A stretch of DNA of 64,000 nucleotides from Streptomyces sp. NBC_01210 (GTDB lineage Bacteria; Actinomycetota; Actinomycetes; Streptomycetales; Streptomycetaceae), in contig NZ_CP108549.1 in the NCBI RefSeq assembly GCF_036010325.1, positions 8,990,001 to 9,054,000 of the forward strand, given 5' to 3'. A model generated the notes under the pieces. That model was not told the origin of the DNA. It made no database searches and saw only the letters and a list, made by a program, of their open reading frames with translations. The position numbers were made by a program, and so were the translations under genes. This document shows positions 8,958 to 18,320 of the stretch, piece after piece. The first letter of the stretch is position 1; the number at the start of each line of letters is the position of its first letter.

Positions 8958-10415
8958 CTACTTCCTCTCATGTGCGTACTCGATCGTCCTCAGCAGCGCC
9001 TCGCCGGCGGAGGACAGCGCCCCGGCCATCCAGGCAGTGAGCGGACTCAGCCAGTCCCCGGCGAACTGGACCCGGTCCAGGCCCGCTCGCAGTCGGTGGA
9101 ATGCCGGGTCCTCGTAGCCGGGCCAGTTCACCCAGGCCCCGTGGACATGCGGGACCCTTGACCACGACACCGAGTGGACCGCCACCGGGGTCGAGGCGGC
9201 CTGTACCCCGGGGTGGAGCTCGGCGATCCGCTCCACGACGACGCGGTGCCGGGACTTCTCGTCCATGGCTTCCAACGCCGCGGCGTTGTCCTTGAGGCAG
9301 TAGGCCGTGAGCGTGCCGCCCCGGTCGTGCCAGGCCGTGCTCGGGTACCACAGCCGGTCGACCGGCGCGCCTGGGTACGACGTGCCGCCGTAGATGCCCA
9401 GTTCGTTCTCCCACCACCGGTCGGCGTAGGTGACGAACGCCTTGACAGCGGGCCGTGGCAGCGGCACCTGGAGCGCGGCGCCGATGTCGGCGGGGAAGTC
9501 CGTGTCCACATCGGCGAGCTGGTGGGGAGGCATGGCCAGGATGACGTGGTCGTAGGTCTCGTGCCGTGTGCCCAGCGGGGTAGTGAGGCCTAGCCGGACG
9601 CCCTCCTCCGACCTTGCGACTGAGGAGAGCCGGTGGCTCAGGTGCCGCTGGGAGGCGGGAAGGGACTCGGCGAGCCGGGAGATCAGGACATCACTGCCGC
9701 CGACGATGCGGAATAGGGTGGTCGACTTCAGCGCCGACAGATCAGCCAGCAGGGCTCGGGCCGTGGGAGTGTCCAGGAGGGTGGACGCCGTCGGCTGTTC
9801 TCCACTCTCGGCCGCGGGCGCCGTCGGGTCCCCGACGTCGCTCAGGGTCCGCAGGCCTCGCCGAGTGCGGTGCGGCGCCTGGTCCGCCGAGGCATCTGCC
9901 ACGAGGTGGGGGAACGCCGCGTCGACATCCGGGCGCACGGCGGTGCGACGGATCTCCTGCCACCAGTCCCGCTGACGCAGGACGGAATCGGCGTCTCCCT
10001 CGCCCAAGCGCAGCAGAGCGTCGTCGTTGCGGGTGACCAGGGGGGCGACGGGTATGTCCAGCAGGCGCAGGTACTCCATGGTCACCATGTGCGGATGCAC
10101 GCGGGTGGCCCCGGCTTCCACCAGCTGGCCCTCCGGGAGGCTAGCCGTACGGCTCGGGTCGTCGGGCATCGGGTCGCCGTCGCGGAGTGTCAGTACGCGC
10201 CCCCCGAAGCGTTCCGCAGCCTCGAAGAGGTCCGCGTGGACCCCCATCCCGGCCAGCACGTAGGCGGTGGTGAGACCGGCGATCCCGCCGCCGACGACCC
10301 CGATCCGTTTCCCCTTCAGGTGCTCAGCGCCAGGCGCCCCGGCCACGTCGCCGGGGAGGATCCAGTCGGTGCGGGAGGCCGGATCCACCTTCCCGATGGC
10401 TCTCTGGGCGGTCAT
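8958..10415 (-). CDS. FAD-dependent amine oxidase
   Basis: The protein has 485 residues. The FAD dinucleotide fold reads IGVVGGGIAGLTTAYVLAG, with Glu ending the second strand (LFEAAERFGGRV). The flavin monoamine/L-amino-acid oxidase signature follows (LVEAGATRVHPHMVTMEYL), and the C-terminal FAD contact is VQFAGDWLSPLTAWMAGALSSAGEALL. The usual reaction is oxidation of a primary amine or amino acid to an imine or keto acid with H2O2. Beside an opine-type dehydrogenase this offers a route from an amino acid to the keto acid partner (inference). It overlaps the adenylation gene by four bases and is probably translationally coupled. Confidence 0.88.
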   Translation of the reverse strand: MTAQRAIGKVDPASRTDWILPGDVAGAPGAEHLKGKRIGVVGGGIAGLTTAYVLAGMGVHADLFEAAERFGGRVLTLRDGDPMPDDPSRTASLPEGQLVEAGATRVHPHMVTMEYLRLLDIPVAPLVTRNDDALLRLGEGDADSVLRQRDWWQEIRRTAVRPDVDAAFPHLVADASADQAPHRTRRGLRTLSDVGDPTAPAAESGEQPTASTLLDTPTARALLADLSALKSTTLFRIVGGSDVLISRLAESLPASQRHLSHRLSSVARSEEGVRLGLTTPLGTRHETYDHVILAMPPHQLADVDTDFPADIGAALQVPLPRPAVKAFVTYADRWWENELGIYGGTSYPGAPVDRLWYPSTAWHDRGGTLTAYCLKDNAAALEAMDEKSRHRVVVERIAELHPGVQAASTPVAVHSVSWSRVPHVHGAWVNWPGYEDPAFHRLRAGLDRVQFAGDWLSPLTAWMAGALSSAGEALLRTIEYAHERK

Positions 10416-11834
10416 CGTTCCACCGCCACGAGCGCCTGCGGGGCCCGGACCGCCGTGGCCTGCAGGAGCTTGCGATCCACCTTTCCGGCAGTGGTGAGTG
10501 GCAGTTCGTCCACTCGGTGCAATTGCTGGGGTACGGCGTACGACGGCAGGGTGCGGCGCAGGTGCTCACGCAGCTCCCGTACCGGAACTGTTCTGTGCGC
10601 GACGTACGAGGCGGCCAGCCGGACGGGCCCCTCGTCCGCACTCGGCAGGATGAACGCGGCGCATTGGCGTACCTCGGGGTGGCTCTCGACCGCGGATTCG
10701 ATCTCTGTCAGCTCCAGCCGGTATCCGTTGATCTTCACCTGGTGGTCGATCCGCCCCGCCACATGGACACTTCCGTCGGGGGCGACCCAACCGAGGTCCC
10801 CCGTGCGGTAGGCGCGGCCGTGGCCAGGCATTTCGACGAACCGGCACTGATCGTCGGAGGGGCGCACGTACCCGGCCGCGAGCCCGCGCCCGGTGAGCAT
10901 GAGCTCGGCCGGATGCCGGTCGTCGCCGCCCGGCGCGAACACTTCGGTGCCGCCGAAGGGCAGGCCGACCGAGTCGAGGGCGTTCGAGGTCAGAGTGTGG
11001 AAGGTGCACCAAATGGTGGCTTCCGTCGGGCCGTAGAAGTTGCGTACGCAACCGAACCGCTCGACCAGCCGTTCGGCGAGAGACGAGTCCAGGGCCTCAC
11101 CTCCGCACCAGACCTCCAGATCTGCGGGGAGATCAAGGTTGAACGCCTCGATCAGCTTGAAGAAGCTCGGAGTGCCCTGCACGTGGGTGGCCCCGTGCCT
11201 GGTGATGAAGTCGGCGAAGCCCCGGGGGTCGCCCTTCAGCGGCGGCGGACAGAGCACCGTACCGCCGACCAGCAGTGGGAGCAGCAGCTCTATCAGCGAG
11301 ATGTCGAAGGAGATGGAGGTGTTGAGGACGAACGTCGGGGGCGGGCCCTCGGCGAACAGCGGTGTCAGCGACGACAGCCGTTCCTCCAGCACCGCTTCTT
11401 CGACCATGACGCCCTTGGGCAGTCCCGTCGAGCCGGAGGTGAAGATGACGTAACCCAGTCCCGGCCGGGGAGCCGCCGCCTCTGTGCCGTACTCGGCGGC
11501 GACGTGCGGCTTCCCGTCGTCGCCCGCCTCCAGCAGGACTACGGCGTTGGTCTCGGACACGACGAGGTCGACGCGGTCGGGCGGCCATCGCTCGTCCACC
11601 GGCAGGTACACCCGGCCGGTGGCCAGGCACGCCAGGAGACAGACCAGGGTGGCGTAGCCTCGCTGGCCGGAGACAGCGACGACATGGTCGCGCGGCCAGC
11701 TCCTCGATCCGGCGGGACAGGGCGGCGACGTCCGAGATCAGTTCCTCGTAAGTGTGTTCGCCGTCGTTGCCAAGGTAAGCCAGTCGATCAGGCTCGGCGG
11801 CGGCTGGCTCTGCAATGCGGGTCCACAGGGTCAT
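10412..11834 (-). pseudogene. stand-alone NRPS adenylation protein, single-base frameshift
   Basis: The C-terminal ~420 residues carry classic adenylation cores: YVIFTSGSTGLPKGVMVE (A3), NFYGPTEATIWCTFH (A5), YRTGDLGWVAPDG (A7), GRIDHQVKINGYRLELTEIES (A8) and PLTTAGKVDRKLL (A10). The N-terminus, from ATG 11834 (MTLWTRIAEPAAAEPDRLAY), is in another frame. Coding crosses over near 11685-11690, between IEELAA and DHVVAVSGQRGYATLVCLLA; dropping one base joins them. No carrier domain is attached, and the PCP is on the separate 13075-14535 gene. The role is activation of an amino or aryl acid as its adenylate; I cannot assign the substrate. The overlap with the upstream ATP-grasp gene is intact (ATGA), so a recent mutation or sequencing error is plausible. 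Confidence 0.75.
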
Positions 11835-13078
11835 GCGAGGGTTCCGTCGCTGAAGCGGGCGGACGAGATGACGTGTGCGTGGGATCGGTCGATCGCTGTC
11901 CGGAGCGCCGGGGTGTCTGGCGCGGCCACGAGGAGTTCGCACAGGGCGTTCAGGGTCCCGTTACGGGGATCGAACCGGGTCCCGGCGCGACGCCGTCGGG
12001 CCACGGTGACACCCGGGTGCTCGCGCAGAAGCCTGCGGTAGTCCGGAGGCGAGTCGACCGTCAGGGCGCCTTCCGGCGGGTGGATGAGGATGTAACTCGT
12101 GTGGCTCCGTGGTTCGGGCAGGTGCGGCTTATTCCCCGTGACGGCATCGAGCACCGCGCCGATGAGGTCTCCGTCCTCCGCGGCGGCCTTCAGCATGACG
12201 TGCAGATGACCGCCGAGCCGGGGGTTGACCTCGATCAGCTGGAAGCCCTGCGGCGTGTGCACAAATTCGATGTGAAAGGCGGGCCACATGCCCTCCCACA
12301 GGGCGGCGATGTCAGCAGACCAGCTCTCCAGGTCGGCTCGCTGCTCCGGGCTGATCCGGGACGGTATCAGGGACCCGGTCTCGCCGTAGTTGGCCGCCTG
12401 GCGCCGGCGATCTGCGGCGAGGAACACGGTCCCCCGGCTGCCGTGGATGACGTCGACGGCGAGATAGGCGGCGTACCAGTCGGGCTGTTCACCGAAGGGC
12501 AGGTGCTCGTGAAACTCCTCGGCGTAGAACTCGCCCGACGTCAGGTCCAGTTCGCGGTCGGCTGCGGCCTCCTTCCAGGACGGCAGGTCGCGGACGACCA
12601 TAACGTCTCGGCTGGAGACGCCCCGGCGTGGTTTGACGACCAAGACATCGACTTCCTGGAGGGCCGCGGCGACATCGTCGTCCGAGGTGAGCTCCCAGGT
12701 CCGGGTGTGTGACAGTCCGTGCTCGTTGAGCAGCACGCGCATGTCGTACTTGTCCTGAGGTTTCGGGGCGCCGGCGTTCCGCAGCCGGACAGTCGCCGCC
12801 ATACATTCGTAGGCGTACAACTCGTCGAAGGTGAGGATGGTGCCGAGCCCGAGCCGACGGCCGGTGGCCACCAGGTCGTCGTCAGTCTCCTCCCAGCGGA
12901 CGCCCACCGAGGCGGCCAGGGCGGTGATCTCGGGCGCCGAGACGGCAACGGCGTCGGGTACGAGGACGGTCAGCTTCCGGTCCCGGGCCTGAGCGAACAG
13001 GTCGGCGAAGGGGACCGACGGCGTGGTGCCCACCAGGATCGCGATGCACGGGTCGGTCGGGGAGTCTGTCCCGGTCAC
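11831..13078 (-). CDS. ATP-grasp domain protein (second copy type)
   Basis: The 415-residue protein has a Rossmann-like pre-domain (CIAILVGTTPSVPFADLFAQA). The ATP-grasp core reads PKPQDKYDMRVLLNEHGLSHTRTW, VDVLVVKPRRGVSSRDVMVV, the strand pair EFYAEEFHEHLPFGEQ, and metal-binding FQLIEVNPRLGGHLHVM with Glu and Asn in place. It is only distantly similar to the 7613-8953 ligase, so the two probably form different bonds. Its four-base overlaps with genes on both sides fix it within the operon. The product is probably a carboxylate-amine ligase (family knowledge); its substrates are unknown. Confidence 0.85.
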   Translation of the reverse strand: MTGTDSPTDPCIAILVGTTPSVPFADLFAQARDRKLTVLVPDAVAVSAPEITALAASVGVRWEETDDDLVATGRRLGLGTILTFDELYAYECMAATVRLRNAGAPKPQDKYDMRVLLNEHGLSHTRTWELTSDDDVAAALQEVDVLVVKPRRGVSSRDVMVVRDLPSWKEAAADRELDLTSGEFYAEEFHEHLPFGEQPDWYAAYLAVDVIHGSRGTVFLAADRRRQAANYGETGSLIPSRISPEQRADLESWSADIAALWEGMWPAFHIEFVHTPQGFQLIEVNPRLGGHLHVMLKAAAEDGDLIGAVLDAVTGNKPHLPEPRSHTSYILIHPPEGALTVDSPPDYRRLLREHPGVTVARRRRAGTRFDPRNGTLNALCELLVAAPDTPALRTAIDRSHAHVISSARFSDGTLA

Positions 13079-14535
13079 AGTGCCACCCCCGCTCGGAGGG
13101 AGTTGATGACAGCGGCGGCGAGGGCTGAGTCGGGGCGGTACTTGATCCCGAGCCGGATACTGCCATCGACCCGGTCGGCGACACAGCGCAAATGGTACGG
13201 AGTGGTCGCGTCAGGTGAGGACTGAGGGCCGAAGTCCACGTCGACGGGCAGGCAGTCGCCTACCGGGGCGTACAGAGTGCTGCGCAGCGAGCCGCGGTAG
13301 TTGAGGTACAGCGCTGCAGGAGCAGTAAGCAGAGCCGTGGAGGAGTCCCCGGTCACGTACGCCGTGTTGTCCGTTTCGAACGACTCCAGCGCCCGGGCGG
13401 CGTCGGGCACCGTCCAGTCGGCGCCCGAGGGCAGTTCCACCCGCCTGAGCTGCGAGAACCAACCCACGGTGGTGGCCAGGGAGGGCCAGCCTCGGATCGG
13501 ATCCCGGCCATGCCAGGTCATGTCCAGGCTGTGGGCGCGCGGATCGTCCATTTCTCGGACCGCGCGGCTCATCGCCGCGAGGAGGGCGGGAGCGATCTGC
13601 CGGGAGCTGAGGTCACCGGCCTGCACGTGGAGGGTGGTGTGCCGCAGCCCGCCCACGGGGAACGCCGTCTCCTCGCCGTATGAAGTCCGGGGCACGGAGC
13701 TCGGTCGCTCGTCCGTCTCTTCGGCGAGCCGGGCGAGCCACGATACGTAGTTGTCCTCGGCCGGGGCCGCGTCGGACGGGTCGTGCAGGGCGGCGACCAG
13801 ATCGTGCTGAAGCACATCCGCGCTGTGGCCGTCGGCGCACAGGTGGTGGAAGAGCAGGGTCAGCGCGACGGGAGTGCTGTCGTCCTCCCAGACAAGTGCC
13901 GTAGACACCTCGCCTCGGGCGATGTTGAAGAGTGTTCCCAGGCCACGGACGGTGGCATCGACAGGGGCGTGGTCATCGTGCCCCTTTACCGGCACGGCGA
14001 CGACGGGGATGGCGCGCCGGGCGGCAGGCCGCACGGACTGGGTCCATCTGCCGTCGGAGAATGAGAACGCGGCGGTGAGCGCGGGGTGGGCGACGGCCAG
14101 GGCCCGCACCGCGTGTTTCACCCGATCGCGGGTGGCGTGCTCGCAGAGCCGAACGGTGAGGTGGTCGTTGTGCCAGTCGCGGGTGTCGCCGTCAGCCATA
14201 ACTGTGTACAACTGCATGGATGTCAGGGGCAGTTGCGAGAACGCGGATGTGTCGCAGCTACCGGAGCCCGCAGTCGTGGCCGCCTCTGGCTCGGCGGGCG
14301 ATGACGTGCCGGCGAGCCGTACGAGCGACGCCAGGGTGGGGGCGCGGAAGAAGTCGGCGATGTCGGCGACGAGCCCCTCGCGTTCCAGTCGGCTGAGTAG
14401 TTGGACGGCGCCGAGGCTGTCTCCGCCGAAGTCGAACCAGTCGTCGTCGGGCTCAGGGTCGTCGTACTCCAGGGCGGCGAGCCAGTGCGCCACGACGATA
14501 TCGCCGACGGTGTTGTCGACCTGCTGCACGCTCAT
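13075..14535 (-). CDS. NRPS carrier-condensation didomain protein
   Basis: The protein has 486 residues. Residues ~5-85 are a peptidyl carrier protein with the phosphopantetheine serine in DWFDFGGDSLGAVQLLSRL. The rest is a condensation domain: SQLPLTSMQLYTV at its start, the catalytic motif HHLCADGHSADV (HHxxxDG), WHGRDPIRGWPSLATTVGWFSQL (C5-like), and LYLNYRGSLRSTLY near the end. ATG 14535 is the true start; a longer in-frame upstream reading is an artefact of the overlapping dehydrogenase gene. No adenylation or thioesterase domain is present, so loading must come from the separate adenylation protein, and release may use the condensation domain or an ATP-grasp enzyme (inference). Confidence 0.88.
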   Translation of the reverse strand: MSVQQVDNTVGDIVVAHWLAALEYDDPEPDDDWFDFGGDSLGAVQLLSRLEREGLVADIADFFRAPTLASLVRLAGTSSPAEPEAATTAGSGSCDTSAFSQLPLTSMQLYTVMADGDTRDWHNDHLTVRLCEHATRDRVKHAVRALAVAHPALTAAFSFSDGRWTQSVRPAARRAIPVVAVPVKGHDDHAPVDATVRGLGTLFNIARGEVSTALVWEDDSTPVALTLLFHHLCADGHSADVLQHDLVAALHDPSDAAPAEDNYVSWLARLAEETDERPSSVPRTSYGEETAFPVGGLRHTTLHVQAGDLSSRQIAPALLAAMSRAVREMDDPRAHSLDMTWHGRDPIRGWPSLATTVGWFSQLRRVELPSGADWTVPDAARALESFETDNTAYVTGDSSTALLTAPAALYLNYRGSLRSTLYAPVGDCLPVDVDFGPQSSPDATTPYHLRCVADRVDGSIRLGIKYRPDSALAAAVINSLRAGVAL

Positions 14536-15692
14536 GAGGCTTCCTTGGTCGATTGCTTCGTGCGGTAGTCCAGCAGGCGCCGTACCGCGGTGCCGTCCGT
14601 GCCGGGAGACAGCGGCGGGTATCGGCCTATGTCCGTGAGGGACAGGCTGATCCGGTCCAGCAGATACGGCAGTGCGTCGGCCAGGGCACGGGTGGTGGGC
14701 ATGGAGACGTGCTGGACCCGGGCCAGCTCCAGGATCGTGAACAGCGCGGGTATGTCCTCCCGCAGCGTGCGCGACGTGCGGAGACTGTCGATGTCTGAGG
14801 GCGAGAGCGAGCGGTAGAGATCGCGTGTCGCGGCCATCGTGGCGTAGAAGGTGGGCCGGGGCCGGTGTCGGTACTGGCGGTGCAGGATCTGCGGGAAGGT
14901 CTCGCTCTCTACCCCGTACGCTGCCGCCAGTGCCACCCGTTCGGTGTCCATCGCGTTGAGCTGCTCGCCGAGCGTGGGGTCGATACCTTCGCTGTAGTGC
15001 AGGTACCTTTCGCCGCGTGCGGTGCGCACCACGTTGCCGGGGTCCAGGGCTACGGCGGTGTGGATGTAGTAGCCCAGCGGGTCGAAGATGAGCTCGGACG
15101 GAGTTCGCAGGGTGAACCTGCTCACCCACTCGGGATCGCCCAACGCGTTCGCGAGAACCTCCAGTGCGAGCTTCGGGTCTTGTTGCCCGTAATGAGCCGC
15201 TCCGATCTGGTCCTTGCGCTTGTACTCGATGACTCCGCCCCGGGCTCGGCACCCGTAGAGGGAGTCCTCCACCAGGAGCACTTCCCAGGCGGCCGCGCGC
15301 GGATCGGCCAGCCGCTCGGCCAGCCACAGAGCACCACCCTGCCCGCCACGGATCATCACGACCGTCACCGGGCGGTGGGCCAGCAGCCCCAGCAGCCGGG
15401 ATATGACGGTGGATCGCACCTGGGGGATGTCCGGCACCGTGACGATCACGCAGTCGGCAACCGCCAGGGCGTCGGAGCCCGCCGGGCCGTCCTGGAGGAA
15501 GTCCGTACGCCTACTTGGGACGGTGTGGACCTCGCCCGTCAGGATGTCGCGCATGGTCAGCGGGTTCCCGGCCGCGTCCGGTACCCGTGAAGAGACAAGG
15601 TGCACGTCGGCGGCGGCGCGGGCCCGCTTGATGTCCGCGTACAGCGTGAGCCCGACGTGGCCACCGCCCACGATCACCGTGCGGTCACTCAT
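14532..15692 (-). CDS. opine dehydrogenase-like NAD(P)-dependent enzyme
   Basis: The 386-residue protein starts with a dinucleotide-binding motif (TVIVGGGHVGLTLYADIKRA), and a second strand region (ADCVIVTVPDIPQV) follows. The C-terminal half has the histidine-bearing helical domain of octopine/nopaline/staphylopine-type dehydrogenases (IHTAVALDPGNVVR; LNAMDTERVALAAAYGVE). That family joins an amino acid amine to a 2-keto acid by reductive amination, giving a secondary amine. If the assignment holds, this step is the unusual core of the pathway. It overlaps the oxygenase gene by eight bases and the PCP-condensation gene by four. The family assignment rests on motif layout only. Confidence 0.7.
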   Translation of the reverse strand: MSDRTVIVGGGHVGLTLYADIKRARAAADVHLVSSRVPDAAGNPLTMRDILTGEVHTVPSRRTDFLQDGPAGSDALAVADCVIVTVPDIPQVRSTVISRLLGLLAHRPVTVVMIRGGQGGALWLAERLADPRAAAWEVLLVEDSLYGCRARGGVIEYKRKDQIGAAHYGQQDPKLALEVLANALGDPEWVSRFTLRTPSELIFDPLGYYIHTAVALDPGNVVRTARGERYLHYSEGIDPTLGEQLNAMDTERVALAAAYGVESETFPQILHRQYRHRPRPTFYATMAATRDLYRSLSPSDIDSLRTSRTLREDIPALFTILELARVQHVSMPTTRALADALPYLLDRISLSLTDIGRYPPLSPGTDGTAVRRLLDYRTKQSTKEAS

Positions 15693-16586
15693 CGCCCAGC
15701 CTGATCATCAGGGGCTCCCACACAGGGCGGGCGTCCGGGCGGGTGGCGTAGGCGCGGAAAATCAGGCGGTTGCTCCGTTCGGCCTGCATCCGCTCGCGTC
15801 CGTGCAAGTAGTGGTCGTTGGGTACGACGAGTGCCTCTCCCTTGCGGATGGCATGGCCGTGCTGGGCGCCGAGCTCGTCTGCCAGTGCGCCCAGTCGGCG
15901 GCGGGCCGCGTCGAAGCGTTCGAACTCGGCCTTGCTCAGCCCGGGATCGGTGTTGATCGAGTCGAAGTGGTAGAGCACGCGCCATTGGTCGCCGGTGCGG
16001 ACGAGGAGCGGGAAGGTGAACCGGCGCGGCTCGGGCCAGGCCAGCTTCGTGCCCACCAGTGCGGTGTACCTGGACTGTTGCAGGCAGGCCAGGGTCTCGT
16101 CGTCGAGCTGCTCGACGATCGCGTCGGCCGGCGCCAGCAGCGTACGGGGGATGTCACCCGACGCCTCGTGCGTGACAAGCACGATGAATCCGGGCCGGGA
16201 CCGGTCGGCGATGAAGGGAAAGTCGTTGTGCATGCCCAGCCGCTCCGGCTGGGCATTCTGCTCACGCGAGCGGGGGTTGGGCCGGATGTCGGTGAGCACT
16301 GATGCGTTGAAGTCTGCGTATGCGGTCAGCCGACCGGCGCAGTCAGGAGCAGCGTCAGGATCTTCGTCTGCGCCACGTCGTCGAGGGCGGGCAGCCCGCG
16401 CAGCAGGACCGCCTCCCACGGAGCCTCCTCCATGGCCTCGGCGAGGGCGGGCACGACGTCCCTGCCCTTGCCGAGCACGTGCTCCGCGAAGCGCATGTCG
16501 GACTGCGACGGGGTGTCGGAGAGGACCGAGTTCACGAAGTTCTCGATCTTCGTTGAAACACTGCGGTCGATGTCGAGCGCACGCAA
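15685..16586 (-). pseudogene. Fe(II)/2-oxoglutarate-dependent oxygenase (TauD/clavaminate synthase-like), frameshifted
   Basis: The TTG at 16586 has GGAGGA eight bases upstream. The first frame reads RALDIDRSVSTKIENFVNSV through TLLLTAPVG and stops near 16326. Adding one base there continues into RLTAYADFNASVLTDIRPNP and the catalytic domain. The iron ligands are visible: HxD in LGMHNDFPFIADR and a distal His in VVPNDHYLHGRERM, with an RxxxR-like 2-oxoglutarate contact near RLIFRAYATR. These enzymes hydroxylate, desaturate or cyclise. This is the first gene of the operon, directly downstream of IS debris at 16686-16920, so its native promoter may be lost. The frameshift could be a sequencing error. 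Confidence 0.72.
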
Positions 16587-16685
16587 GGGTGATCCTCCTG
16601 GCGATTGGCAGGGTTGGCGGAGAGGCATGGCGCTCCCGAACGATGGAGCAGGGGTGGGTTCCGGCTCAACCGGGGCCGGAACAGT

Positions 16686-16920
16686 GAGCCTTTTCCAACC
16701 TCAGGTTGAGGCGTGGTGAAGGACGAGAACGGCCTTGACGATGTTGGTGATGCGGTTGGTGCTGCAGCGGAGCTTTCGCAGGAGGCGCCAGCCCTTGAGG
16801 GTGGCCATGGCTTGCTCGCCCAGGCAGCGGATCTTGGCGTGGCTGCTGTTGTGACGGCGTTTCCATGTTGCGCAGGACTGTCCAACTCGCGGTCAGCACC
16901 ATCAGGATGAAAGAGGCTCA
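16686..16920 (-). mobile_element. internally deleted IS5-family element (MITE-like), with transposase C-terminus
   Basis: The element has both termini. The left end begins GAGCCTCTTTCATCC on the minus strand at 16920, and the right end reads GAGCCTTTTCCAACC on the plus strand from 16686. Both sides are flanked by AGT (16683-16685 and 16921-16923), a likely 3-bp target duplication. Inside, the minus-strand frame from about 16868 to the stop at 16701 reads the conserved tail of an IS5-type DDE transposase (HAKIRCLGEQAMATLKGWR, then LLRKLRCSTNRITNIVKAVL). The left end is joined directly to this tail, so most of the transposase is gone. It sits just upstream of the biosynthetic operon. Confidence 0.75.
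16868..16920. repeat. 53-bp perfect inverted repeat, left arm
   Basis: These 53 bases are the exact reverse complement of 17206-17258. Both arms are the left end of the same IS5-family element, placed back to back around 285 bp of unrelated sequence (16921-17205) that holds no supported gene. Confidence 0.85.
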
Positions 16921-17205
16921 GTGGACCAGGGTTTGGCGAACCCAACACGACGAATGTATAGCACACGCTGAAGAGTCTTCAGTGATAACAAAGAATGTTC
17001 GGCACTACCGAACAGTAACACCCATTGGGGCGGGAGTTCCCGGCAGAAGGAACCACTCCGCGTGCCAGTGACGCACCGTCAGAATCACATGGCCGACCGT
17101 GCTTCGGGCTCGCAGGGCTCGCCCCGCCGGGCCAGTATTGGAACGCCATCACCTGAAACGCCCTCCTCTCACATGCGCATCAGAGGAAAGGGTGTTGACG
17201 ACATG

Positions 17206-17258
17206 GAGCCTCTTTCATCCTGATGGTGCTGACCGCGAGTTGGACAGTCCTGCGCAAC
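17206..17258. repeat. 53-bp perfect inverted repeat, right arm
   Basis: Exact reverse complement of 16868-16920. It forms the left terminus of the second, plus-strand IS5 copy, whose transposase start follows at 17320. Confidence 0.85.
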
Positions 17259-17319
17259 GACGAAGCTCCTGGTAGACGGGTTCTCGACCAAGATCACCCG
17301 TGTCCGCCAGGAGCTTCGC

Positions 17320-17685
17320 GTGCTTGTATACCCGTCGTCGATTGATCTGTCCAGCCGCACCCTGCGGTTCCTGACCGGACAACTGACAGTCAGGCGGAAG
17401 AAGATCGGGACGCGGTGGCGGCGACTACCGGTCGGCCAGCAGGCCCTCCTGGCCCTGGCCCACCTGCGGTGCGGTGACACCTACGCCCAGCTCGCCGCGG
17501 GGTTCGGCATCGGAATCGCGACCGTGTTTCGCTACATACGCGAAGCCGTCGAGGTCCTGTCCGCCCTCGCACCGACACTCGCCGAGGCGATGAAAACGAT
17601 CCGTACGAAGGCGTTCGTCATCCTTGACGGCACCCTGCTCCCGATCGACCGCATCGCAGCCGACACCCCGTCACACAGGCCCTAG
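17320..17685 (+). pseudogene. IS5-family transposase N-terminal fragment
   Basis: The frame reads SIDLSSRTLRFLTGQL, then a helix-turn-helix segment (CGDTYAQLAAGFGIGIATVFRYIREAVE), then the first strand of the DDE domain (AFVILDGTLLPIDRIA) holding the first catalytic Asp. It stops after 121 residues at the junction with the methyltransferase remnant. A full family member is about 250-270 residues. The missing second half is of the same type as the C-terminal piece at 16701-16868. The upstream imperfect inverted repeat (GAAGCTCCTGGTAGAC / CGCCAGGAGCTTC) is typical of the leader of such elements. Confidence 0.75.
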
Positions 17686-18320
17686 TCAGCCTGCAGGACG
17701 AAGAACAGGAAGCATAGGAAGCGCGGCTTGGCCGCGATGACTTCGGGGAACAGCTCGCGGGCGGCTTGATCAGGCCCTGGCTCGCTGATGACCGTTATCC
17801 GGAAACCGGCACGGGTGAAGGCCTCGATCATCGCGTGCAGTGGCCTGTGCCAGATACTCATCTGCGCGGTCTGGCCGCCCATGGTCCACTCTTCGGTCCA
17901 GTTGGTGGTGTCGAAGTACCGGTACTCGGCCTCGCGGCCGGCTTGGCGGTGCATGAGGTTGATGGCAAAGGGATGGTCGACAGACGCGATCAGCCGACCA
18001 CCGGGCTTGAGTATGCGTCGCAGCTCGGCCAGCGCCGGCCCCCAGTCCTCCAGGTAGTGCAGCACCAGGGACGCGACTACATCGTCGAACGTGTCATCAG
18101 AGTAAGGAAGCGGGCTGCCCAGGTCCGCCACCTGCAGGTCCGCACCGTCGCCGAGCCGCCGCCGGGCCAGCTCCAGCATCCCGGCACTCGCGTCGAAACC
18201 GCTCACGATGGCGCTACGGTCGCGCAGCGCCGCGAACAAGGGCCCGGAGCCACAGCCGGCGTCGAGGATCCGCCGGTCGGCTACGTCTCCGGCAAGGGCC
18301 AGCATCGCCACCACTGCCCC
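17682..18320 (-). pseudogene. SAM-dependent methyltransferase, N-terminus replaced by IS sequence
   Basis: About 210 residues remain. Motif I is RRILDAGCGSGPLFAALR, followed by the acidic loop VSGFDASAGMLELA, motif II (DDTFDDVVASLVLHYLEDW) and the post-II stretch LRRILKPGGRLIASVDHPFA. The C-terminal substrate half is intact to the stop at 17682. The N-terminal ~30-40 residues are missing, because near 18306-18330 the sequence changes into a transposase on the other strand. The fold is class I methyltransferase with unknown substrate. Its orientation matches the biosynthetic operon, so it may once have belonged to it (speculative). Confidence 0.75.

Noticed and set aside
10517..12712. 731-residue plus-strand open frame in the biosynthetic operon
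   Set aside because: It is the antisense shadow of the adenylation and ATP-grasp genes, Gly/Arg/Val-rich with no motifs.
16921..17205. Small gene between the 53-bp inverted repeats
   Set aside because: No frame shows codon bias or a ribosome site; it looks like non-coding flank.
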